Source: CAZIPZ01 sp964541075
Lineage (GTDB): Bacteria; Acidobacteriota; Terriglobia; 20CM-2-55-15
Assembly: GCA_964541075.1 (NCBI GenBank)
Contig: CAZIPZ010000183.1
Location: forward strand, 1-8,234
Direction: 5' to 3'
Length of the DNA: 8,234 nt
Part shown: piece by piece, positions 1 to 6,311 of the stretch
Position numbering within the stretch: position 1 is the stretch's first letter
How the letters are laid out: each line of letters starts with the position of its first letter
Notes under the pieces: model-generated
The model's database searches: none
The model's input: the letters and a program-made list of their open reading frames with translations, nothing else
What the model was told of the DNA's origin: nothing
Position numbers and translations under genes: made by a program

Positions 1-1059
1 CAGCCGGTACTTCAACGGGCTTAGGAGGCGCTTCGCATTAATGTAGTGCTGCTCGGCGAGGATCTCGGTCGGCGCCATCAAGACGGCCTGACATCCATTT
101 TCGACGGCAATGACAATGGCTTCGAATGCCACGATCGTCTTGCCGCTGCCAACGTCGCCTTGCATCAGCCTATTCATGGCATGAGGAGCTTTGAGGTCCT
201 CCACGAGCTCTTTCAACACACGCTTCTGCGCCATCGTCGGATGAAAGGGCAGGATTGCCTTCAGCTGTTGCCGAATGCGATCGGACGTTTGAAACTGCAC
301 GCCTTTCATCTCCCGTCCCTGGGATCGCCTTAACACGAAGATAAGTTCCAGGAGGAAGAACTCTTCGAAGATCAAGCGGCGATGATACGGAGATCGTCGC
401 TCGTTAAGACTGGGAAGGTCATCGCTGAGTTCGGGAAAATGCACATGCTGAAAACATGTCCTTAGATCAGGAAATCCATGCGCATCCCGAATGCCGGCGG
501 GCAAGGGATCATCAATTTCAGAAGGCAGTTCAGAAAGGGCGCCTGCGATGATCCGGCGGAGTTGGCGGCTGGTAATGCCGCCAATTTCCTCATAGACAGG
601 CATGTAGCGGCCGGTTTCGATAGGGCTGGAGTCGACATCACCATCGAGAAACTCGTATTCCGGGTTGTAAAAGCAAAACGTCGATTCGCGACGGTCGAAG
701 TCGACTCGGCCGAAGAGGGTCAGTTCGCGTCCAGCGCTGAAGTCGCGAGGTTCAAGATAGCCGCCGTGAAACCATTTGGCATGCGCGTAACTCGCACCGT
801 CCGTAATGACGGCGTCGAAAATTCTGCCACGTGTTCGGGTTTGAATGACGCGGCTGCGATACACCTTGGCGCGAACGGCAACCGCTTGTCCGTTCTGAAG
901 CGCGGAAATAGGAACAAAATTCGAACGATCCTGATACGCCCGCGGAATATGAAGCAACAGGTCCGCGACCGTGCGAATGGAACGCGTGCCGAGAATGGAG
1001 GCGCGCCGAGGTCCCACGCCTTTTACGTATTGAACATCGGAGTCGAGTTGAAGCGTCAA
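1..1059 (-). CDS. recG: ATP-dependent DNA helicase RecG, N-terminal 353 residues (3' part beyond left edge)
   Basis: RecG is a superfamily 2 helicase that binds branched DNA and regresses stalled replication forks in the cytoplasm. The minus-strand frame is open without a stop from 1059 to the window edge. Near the N-terminus (residues about 9-45) is the helix-hairpin-like segment VQYVKGVGPRRA followed by LLLHIPRAYQDRS. An OB-type wedge domain follows at about 45-145. The helicase core begins with a Q-motif-like LPFHPTMAQ at 270-278, Walker A GDVGSGKT at 301-308 (Lys307) and motif Ia APTEILAEQH at 329-338. The DExH box and helicase motifs III-VI lie outside the window. The start is taken as TTG at 1059: an in-frame TGA lies three codons upstream and no ATG or GTG fits before the conserved hairpin. 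There is no clear ribosome binding site, and prfB ends only 11 bases upstream, so coupled translation is likely. Family assignment is secure; the exact start is less so. Confidence 0.95.
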   Translation of the reverse strand, partial: MTLQLDSDVQYVKGVGPRRASILGTRSIRTVADLLLHIPRAYQDRSNFVPISALQNGQAVAVRAKVYRSRVIQTRTRGRIFDAVITDGASYAHAKWFHGGYLEPRDFSAGRELTLFGRVDFDRRESTFCFYNPEYEFLDGDVDSSPIETGRYMPVYEEIGGITSRQLRRIIAGALSELPSEIDDPLPAGIRDAHGFPDLRTCFQHVHFPELSDDLPSLNERRSPYHRRLIFEEFFLLELIFVLRRSQGREMKGVQFQTSDRIRQQLKAILPFHPTMAQKRVLKELVEDLKAPHAMNRLMQGDVGSGKTIVAFEAIVIAVENGCQAVLMAPTEILAEQHYINAKRLLSPLKYRL

Positions 1060-1070
1060 GAGTCGTCAAT

Positions 1071-2178
1071 TCACTTAGAGACCGCCTGCTGCGCGCGCGT
1101 CTGCAGGTAGGCTTTGATAAACATCTCGATGTCGCCATCCAGCACTCGATCGACATCGCCGACCTCCACTTTGGTTCGGTGATCCTTGACCATCCGATAA
1201 GGCTGCAGTACGTATGACCGTATCTGACTTCCCCATGCGATGTCGAGTTTGCTGTCTTCAATGGCTTGAGACTCAGCTTTCTTTTTTTCCATCTCCAGCT
1301 CGAACAAGCGGGAGCGGAGCACCTTCATGCACACTTCCTTGTTCTTGTGCTGGGATCGTTCGTTCTGGCACTGGACGACGATATTCGTCGGAAGATGCGT
1401 AATCCGGACGGCGGAGTCCGTCGTGTTGACATGTTGTCCGCCCTTGCCGGCTGAACGGTACGTATCCACTCGAAGATCCTTTTCGTCGATAATCACCTCG
1501 ATCTTTTCATCGATCTCCGGATAGACGGCAACCGATGCAAACGATGTGTGCCTGCGCTTGTTCGCATCGAAGGGCGAAATCCTTACCAGACGATGCACTC
1601 CGGTCTCGGACGAAAGCTGCCCATACGCGTACTCGCCGATTACATTGAAGGTCACTGACTTAATCCCTGCCTCTTCACCGTCTTGGTAATCGAGCGTCCG
1701 CGCCTTAAAGCCGTTCTGCTCCGCCCAGCGCAGATACATCCGCATCAGCATCTCCGCCCAATCTTGAGCTTCGGTTCCGCCGGCGCCCGGATGAATGTTC
1801 ACAATTGCATTAAGGCGGTCATTTTCGCCGGAAAGGAGGATTTTAGTCTCAACGCGGTCGACGAGCGTTTCGAAGTCTTTGAGATTGGATGCGAACTCAT
1901 CGCCGACCGGTTCACCTTCCCGTGCAAGCTCCATAAGCGCCTGGACGTCATCCAGCTGGCCTTGAATTTGGCGGTCAAGTTCGAGCTTTTCTTCCAGGCG
2001 GGCGCGCTGCTGAAGGATCTTGCTGGAGCGGTCCTGGTCGGACCAGAAATTGGGTTCGCCTATTTGTTTTTGGAGTTCGTCAAGCTGGCGCTGCTTCCCC
2101 TGCGCGTCAAAGAAACCTCCGCACTTCCTGGCTGCGAGCTTGAACCTGGGTGAATCTCTCAATCAACTCTTCGTGCAT
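1071..2178 (-). CDS. prfB: Peptide chain release factor 2, made by programmed +1 frameshift (join of 2178-2110 and 2108-1071)
   Basis: RF2 recognises UAA and UGA stop codons on the ribosome and triggers peptide release. The zero-frame ORF starts at ATG 2178 (MHEELIERF...), preceded by AAGGAG with a 7-base spacer. It reads 23 codons to an in-frame TGA at 2109-2107. Skipping one base (T at 2109) joins it to the long downstream frame, giving about 368 residues; E. coli RF2 has 365. In the joined product the codon-reading tripeptide SPF is at about 201-203 (context VRISPFDANKRRHTSF) and the catalytic GGQ is at about 246-248 (AGKGGQHVNTTDSAVR). The residue four before GGQ is Ser, where E. coli K-12 has its unusual Thr. 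An alternative start at 2162 in the downstream frame would replace the conserved N-terminus with unrelated residues and has no reason to be used. The start lies inside the end of lnt, and recG follows 11 bases after the stop. Confidence 0.95.
2106..2121 (-). promoter_or_regulatory. prfB: prfB programmed +1 ribosomal frameshift site
   Basis: Read on the minus strand the site is CGGAGG TTT CTT TGA C. It has the three classic parts known from E. coli prfB: an internal Shine-Dalgarno-like element (GGAGG, 2120-2116), a 3-base spacer, and the slippery CTT followed by TGA in the weak-terminating context TGAC. When RF2 is scarce, the ribosome pauses at TGA, tRNA-Leu slips from CUU to UUU, and reading continues as GAC (Asp24). 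This makes RF2 synthesis self-limiting. The spacing matches the E. coli site (AGGGGG TAT CTT TGA C). The elements are seen directly in the sequence; the mechanism is established for this gene family. Confidence 0.95.
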
Positions 2179-3667
2179 ACAGTCTCTCCTTGCTTCGAAT
2201 GCGCCGGCCGGCGAGTCCTGCCGCCGCGATTGCGAGCGCAGCAATCAGGACGTTCAGGTATGCGAATGCGTCGCCGTAAGCCGTATAAAACGTCTGATCA
2301 GAGCGAAAATGGGCCGTCCCATCGAGAATAGTGCGCTCTCCGATCGACGTCTTCCTTTCTATTCTCCCATATGGATCAATTATTGCGCTGATTCCGGTGT
2401 TCGCCGTCCTTACCATGTAACGGCGGTTCTCGACCGCGCGCACGACGCCCATCCTCAGATGCTGAAATGGAGCGGAGGATTCGCCGAACCATCCGTCATT
2501 GGTGATAACCACAATCAGCTCCGATCCACGAGTCGTGAACCGGCGAATCAGGTCCGGAAAGATGCTTTCATAACAAATGGCTGTGGAGATCTTATGGTTC
2601 GCCACAGGACTCACGGTGAATTCGGCGCCGGGTGTAAAGTCCCCGACCTGCCTTGTCAGGCTATCGGCGAAGAACAGCAGCCGCTTGAACGGTATGTATT
2701 CGCCAAACGGGACCAGGTGGATCTTGTCGTAGCGAGACACCATTTGTCCCTGCGGAGACAGAACGGCTGCGCTATTCGTTGGGCGGTCGCCAACATTGTC
2801 AATATAACCGAGGACGAAGTATGCTCCCAGGCTCCGTGCGACACCTTCCATCTGTTTGCGAAATTCCTCATCTGTCTTCAGGTAAAACGGCGCCGGCGTC
2901 TCAGGCCATACGACCAACTCAGGCTTCGAACCCGGCATTGTAGACAGCTGGCCGAGTTCCCGGATCAGCTCTCCCGCTCCCGGCTCGGTCCAGGGTTGAT
3001 CGAGGTCAATATTGGTCTGAACCAGGCGTACGGCGACTGCATCGCCGGATGGCGTCTCGCCCAAAACAGGAAGAAACATTGCGAGCGCCACACCTATGAT
3101 GGCGGCGCTGAAGGCGGTCACACTCCTTGCGGCGATTCCGTAGGCGAGCGCTGCATTGACTCCAGTGGCATAAAACGAAAGGCCATAAACGCCGGTCCAT
3201 GCGGCCATTTGCAGTATGCCGGCGTAAGGCGCCAGCGCATATCCCGACAGCATCCACGGAAAGCCCGAAAACAGGTGGGCGCGAAGAAGTTCGACGGTCA
3301 CCCACAGGGGCGGCGCAAGGAAGAGCGCCCGGATTCCGAACTTTCGCGTCAGGGAATGAAGGCTCAATCCGAAGAGAACCAGATACAACGCGTAGACAGC
3401 AGAAAAGAGAACGCCGATTCCGATCGCCAGCGGCGGCGAAAGGCCGCCATAAATCATCATGGTCTCAGATATCCAATAGAAGGTTCCTGCAAAGAAAATA
3501 ACGCCCGCCGCGTACGACGATGAAGCAGCCCGCACCCGACTGGATTCGATGCCAAGCGTTAGGAGCAAGGGCGTCAGGGCGAACCATGCCAGCGGATAAA
3601 GATCGGGTTTAGGCAATGAAAGAACGAGCAGCAGGCCGGATGCGATTCCGCCGAGGATCGATTTCAA
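2159..3667 (-). CDS. lnt: Apolipoprotein N-acyltransferase
   Basis: Lnt transfers the third acyl chain from a phospholipid to the N-terminal cysteine of apolipoproteins in the inner membrane, the last step of lipoprotein maturation before Lol sorting. The protein has 502 residues, close to E. coli Lnt (512). The N-terminal half (about 1-203) holds several hydrophobic membrane segments. A periplasmic nitrilase-fold domain spans about 210-460, and a last membrane helix lies at about 468-487. The Glu-Lys-Cys triad is recognisable: Glu256 in VVWPETPAP, Lys315 in RYDKIHLVPFGEYIPF and Cys365 in ICYESIFPDL, with NDGWFGES at 390-397. The start is TTG at 3667, with CAGGA 6 bases upstream; it lies 12 bases after the SPOR gene stop. 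The 3' end overlaps prfB by 20 bases. Presence of lnt implies a diderm envelope with triacylated lipoproteins. Confidence 0.95.
   Translation of the reverse strand: MKSILGGIASGLLLVLSLPKPDLYPLAWFALTPLLLTLGIESSRVRAASSSYAAGVIFFAGTFYWISETMMIYGGLSPPLAIGIGVLFSAVYALYLVLFGLSLHSLTRKFGIRALFLAPPLWVTVELLRAHLFSGFPWMLSGYALAPYAGILQMAAWTGVYGLSFYATGVNAALAYGIAARSVTAFSAAIIGVALAMFLPVLGETPSGDAVAVRLVQTNIDLDQPWTEPGAGELIRELGQLSTMPGSKPELVVWPETPAPFYLKTDEEFRKQMEGVARSLGAYFVLGYIDNVGDRPTNSAAVLSPQGQMVSRYDKIHLVPFGEYIPFKRLLFFADSLTRQVGDFTPGAEFTVSPVANHKISTAICYESIFPDLIRRFTTRGSELIVVITNDGWFGESSAPFQHLRMGVVRAVENRRYMVRTANTGISAIIDPYGRIERKTSIGERTILDGTAHFRSDQTFYTAYGDAFAYLNVLIAALAIAAAGLAGRRIRSKERLYARRVD
2186..2191 (-). promoter_or_regulatory. 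Ribosome binding site deciding the prfB start
   Basis: AAGGAG on the minus strand lies 7 bases before the ATG at 2178. It is one of the strongest Shine-Dalgarno matches in the window and sits inside the lnt coding region. It supports the upstream start for prfB, ahead of the frameshift site, over a start at 2162. Confidence 0.85.
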
Positions 3668-3673
3668 TTTCTG

Positions 3674-3678
3674 TCCTG
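3674..3678 (-). promoter_or_regulatory. Ribosome binding site supporting the TTG start of lnt
   Basis: CAGGA on the minus strand lies 6 bases ahead of TTG 3667, in the 12-base gap between the SPOR gene stop (3680) and lnt. No ATG lies close enough to give a complete first membrane segment, so this element decides the unusual start codon. Confidence 0.6.
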
Positions 3679-3679
3679 A

Positions 3680-4213
3680 CTATTTCTTCAAAATCGGTTG
3701 ATAACCGGCCGATTCGAGCTTTCTCTTCATTGTGGCAGCTTCGACGACATCGGCAAAAGGCCCAACTTGCACTCGATAGAACGGATTAGGCTCTCCCGCA
3801 GGCGGAGCCAGAATAAACCCTTTGAAGCCCTTCTCCTTAAGTTCGCCCAGCAGCTTTTCAGCATCTAACGAGCGCCGTACAGCCCCAATCTGATAGTTGA
3901 TCACATCTTGGTCCGGGGAGGGCGCTTCAGCCTCAGCCTGCGCCTCCTGTTTGCCTGGTGACGGCGGCGGGGGCGGCTCGAGCGTCCCGGAGTCGTTCTT
4001 GTCCACCGATTCAAAGAAGGTTAGTTCGGGTTTCTCTTCCTTGGCTTCGATTGTGGAAGCAGGCTTGGAGGCGGCCGCAGCGGTGAGAATCTTCTGCTCC
4101 TGAGCGCGGCCAACCAGCATGCCGAGAATAAAGAAAATCGAGCACAAGGCGATGATGCCGCCAAATATCACCAATGTCAGACTGTGCCCTTTCCAGGAAA
4201 CGTGTTCTTCCAT
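3680..4213 (-). CDS. Membrane-anchored SPOR-domain protein
   Basis: This 177-residue protein has the architecture of a bitopic SPOR protein: a short cytoplasmic N-terminus, one transmembrane helix at about 12-35, a low-complexity Ala/Glu/Pro linker at about 40-100 that includes five prolines in a row (80-84), and a C-terminal SPOR domain at about 103-175. The two halves of the SPOR fold are visible as YQIGAVRRSLDAEKLL and YRVQVGPFADVVEAA. SPOR domains bind glycan strands stripped of stem peptides, typically at the division septum, so a role in cell-wall remodelling or division is inferred; the specific function is unknown. ATG 4213 overlaps the slipin stop as TAATG, and AGGAG at 4231-4227 is 13 bases upstream, so translation is probably coupled. 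It resembles FtsN or DedD only in layout, so I give no symbol. Confidence 0.88.
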   Translation of the reverse strand: MEEHVSWKGHSLTLVIFGGIIALCSIFFILGMLVGRAQEQKILTAAAASKPASTIEAKEEKPELTFFESVDKNDSGTLEPPPPPSPGKQEAQAEAEAPSPDQDVINYQIGAVRRSLDAEKLLGELKEKGFKGFILAPPAGEPNPFYRVQVGPFADVVEAATMKRKLESAGYQPILKK

Positions 4214-4980
4214 TACTTTTTCGCTTCTCCTGCACTCTTCATGAAGTAAGTGAGAATGTCGACCGGAAGGGGAAAAACCACGGTTGTGTTCTTTTCCACC
4301 CCAATTTCCGTAAGGGTTTGGAGATATCGCAATTGCAGTGCAACCGGCTGTTGAGCGATGGTCGCGGCGGCATCCGCCAACCGCTGCGACGCCTCGAACT
4401 CTCCCTGTGCATGAATGATCTTTGCTCGCTTTTCACGCTCGGCTTCCGCTTGCCGGGCCATTGCGCGCTGCATCACTTCCGGCAGGTCGACGCCTTTGAT
4501 TTCCACGAGAGACACTTTGATCCCCCATGGGTCCGTATGCTGGTCGAGTATTTCCTGAAGCCTCTGGTTCAGCATTTCTCGTCTGCTCAACAGATCGTCA
4601 AGGCCCACCTCCCCCAGCACCGAACGCAAAGTCGTTTGGGCCAGTTGCGAGGTGGCATATAGATAGTTCTCTACCTCGACGATGGCCCTAGCTGGGTCCA
4701 CCACCCGAAAATAAACTACCGCATTCACTTTGACAGTGACGTTGTCCGCCGTGATGACATCCTGAGCCGGCACATCCATTGTTATGGTGCGCAGGCTGAC
4801 GCGAACTATTCGGTCAATCGGCCAGAACACCCAAATAAGGCCGGGCCCTTTGGCATCGTGCAGCAGGCGGCCGATCCGAAAAATGACGCCGCGCTCGTAC
4901 TCACGCAGAATGTTGAGCGAATTGAACAACCATAACAGCACGATTGCGACAGCGACGAGCAGTACCGGGAATTGGTCCAT
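4213..4980 (-). CDS. Slipin, stomatin-like SPFH/band 7 membrane protein
   Basis: Bacterial slipins are stomatin relatives that oligomerise at the inner membrane and are usually encoded next to an NfeD protease, as here. The 255-residue protein has an N-terminal membrane segment (about 5-20) followed by the SPFH domain (about 24-180). Recognisable stretches include YERGVIFRIGRLL at 28-40, the GPGL turn at 45-48, DVPAQDVITADNVTVKVNAVVYFRV at about 69-93, and TTLRSVLGEVGLDDLL at 116-131. A charged Ala/Glu-rich helix at about 173-212 is the expected coiled-coil part. A short hydrophobic stretch, TTVVFPLPVDIL at 232-243, lies near the C-terminus, where the archaeal partner PH1511 is cut by its NfeD protease PH1510. 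ATG 4980 has AGAGGA 5 bases upstream (4991-4986). The gap to nfeD is 41 bases. HflK/HflC and flotillins are ruled out by length and by the NfeD neighbour. Confidence 0.93.
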   Translation of the reverse strand: MDQFPVLLVAVAIVLLWLFNSLNILREYERGVIFRIGRLLHDAKGPGLIWVFWPIDRIVRVSLRTITMDVPAQDVITADNVTVKVNAVVYFRVVDPARAIVEVENYLYATSQLAQTTLRSVLGEVGLDDLLSRREMLNQRLQEILDQHTDPWGIKVSLVEIKGVDLPEVMQRAMARQAEAEREKRAKIIHAQGEFEASQRLADAAATIAQQPVALQLRYLQTLTEIGVEKNTTVVFPLPVDILTYFMKSAGEAKK

Positions 4981-5021
4981 GCGTTTCCTCTTTCAGGTGA
5001 TGCAATGGCGTTGTGTGAGAA

Positions 5022-6311
5022 TCATGACGGCTGGCCGCTGACCGGCTCAACCTCGAGTTGCAGGCCGCGAGCCTTAACGACGCGAACTCTCGAGCCCGCC
5101 GGAATGTGTTGTGTGGATGAAGCGTTCCAATACTCGCCGTGAACGAGGACTTTGCCCTGGCTGTTGATGTCCGTCTTGGCGACGCCCACTTCCCCGATCA
5201 TCCCTTCTTCTCCAGTAACAGATTTTTTCCGGTGCGACAGGTACACGAGACGAACCATAAACACGGTGATGACAGCCAGAGGGATGGCGACTGCCAGTGT
5301 GGTTCCGAACTGAATGCGAAGCTGGGGGATAGGCCCTTCAACCAGCATCAACCCTCCCACGACCATCGCGACGATGCCTCCAATCGCCAATATTCCGTGG
5401 CTGGTTATGGTGGCTTCCAAGACAAACAGCGTGATCGCCAGGAATATTAGGGCGGCGCCCGTAAAATTGACCGGCAGCAAGTTAAAAGCGAACAGGGCGA
5501 CGATCAAGCTGATCGCGCCAAGAACTCCAGGTAGAATGAGGCCTGGATGCGTCATTTCAACGTAAAGGCCTAGAAGGCCAAAGAGACCGAGCACAAAAGC
5601 CAGATTGGGATTCAACACGCGTGACAATAACTGCTGCCGCGTTGTCATTCGGAATACTTCGACCGCTGCTCCCTGAAGTTTCAGCGTCTTGACCGAGTCG
5701 TCCATCCGCCGGACCTCTTTTCCATCGAAATAGCTCACAATAGCGGGAACATCGGCGAGAACAGCGTCAATGAGTTTGTCCTTTAAGGCTTCTTCAGCCG
5801 TGAATGACTTGCTCTCCGTTACTCCCTGCTCCGCTAAAGCCGCGTTGCGCCCGCGTTTTGCGACATAGCTGCGGATGTAAGCGGAAGCGTCGCTTACGAT
5901 CTTCTTCTCCATGACATCATCAATCCTCCCGCCTGTGATGGACACAGGATGGGCGGCGCCGGTGTTTGTACCGGGCGCCATGGTCGCGGCATCGCCTGCC
6001 AGTAGAATGAACAAGCCTGCAGAAGCCGCTCGAGAGCCATTTGGACCAACCCACGTAATCACAGGGACAGGTGATGCAAGAATCGCTTCGACAATTTCGC
6101 GCATGGCCTCCGACAGGCCCCCTGGCGTATTGATGCGGAGAATGACGGCCGCCGCACCCACTTCCTTGGCGTGATTCAGGCCGTTTCGGATGTACTCTGA
6201 ACTTATAGGATGCACCACGTCATCAAGGTCGATCTCGATGACCGTAGGAACCTGCGCCCCTATCGCCACGCTGCACGTGATTAGCATCGCGAGGAGTCGA
6301 AACAGTTTCAT
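5022..6311 (-). CDS. NfeD-family membrane serine protease (ClpP-like domain, NfeD1b type)
   Basis: The protein has 429 residues in the full-length NfeD layout: a signal peptide at 1-19 (cut near AIGA|Q), a ClpP-fold periplasmic protease domain at about 22-200, about five membrane helices between 236 and 358, and a C-terminal OB-fold NfeD domain at about 364-425 (GEEGMIGEVGVA). The catalytic pair matches archaeal PH1510: Ser97 in SRAASAGLF and Lys137 in EKKIVSDASAYIRSYVAKRGRNA, which aligns with the PH1510 catalytic lysine (Lys138). The conserved INTPGG lies at 60-65 and MAPGTNTGAAHPV at 111-123. The role is probably regulated cleavage of its slipin partner or of other membrane proteins; this is inferred from the archaeal pair. 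ATG 6311 overlaps the TPR gene stop as ATGA and has no clear ribosome binding site of its own, so it depends on coupled translation. Confidence 0.94.
   Translation of the reverse strand: MKLFRLLAMLITCSVAIGAQVPTVIEIDLDDVVHPISSEYIRNGLNHAKEVGAAAVILRINTPGGLSEAMREIVEAILASPVPVITWVGPNGSRAASAGLFILLAGDAATMAPGTNTGAAHPVSITGGRIDDVMEKKIVSDASAYIRSYVAKRGRNAALAEQGVTESKSFTAEEALKDKLIDAVLADVPAIVSYFDGKEVRRMDDSVKTLKLQGAAVEVFRMTTRQQLLSRVLNPNLAFVLGLFGLLGLYVEMTHPGLILPGVLGAISLIVALFAFNLLPVNFTGAALIFLAITLFVLEATITSHGILAIGGIVAMVVGGLMLVEGPIPQLRIQFGTTLAVAIPLAVITVFMVRLVYLSHRKKSVTGEEGMIGEVGVAKTDINSQGKVLVHGEYWNASSTQHIPAGSRVRVVKARGLQLEVEPVSGQPS

Noticed and set aside
478..1110. 210-codon plus-strand frame
   Set aside because: It is antisense to recG, whose wedge domain and hairpin motifs are clear in the opposite frame.
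1683..2153. 156-codon plus-strand frame
   Set aside because: It lies entirely opposite conserved prfB sequence; no start signal or domain is evident.
1071..2162. Single-frame prfB starting at 2162
   Set aside because: It produces an N-terminus unlike RF2 and ignores the strong RBS, the upstream ATG and the canonical frameshift site.
2150..3523. 457-codon open frame on the plus strand antisense to lnt
   Set aside because: The translation has no recognisable domain and is rich in Arg, Gln and His, as expected of a shadow. The opposite strand encodes Lnt with all catalytic residues.
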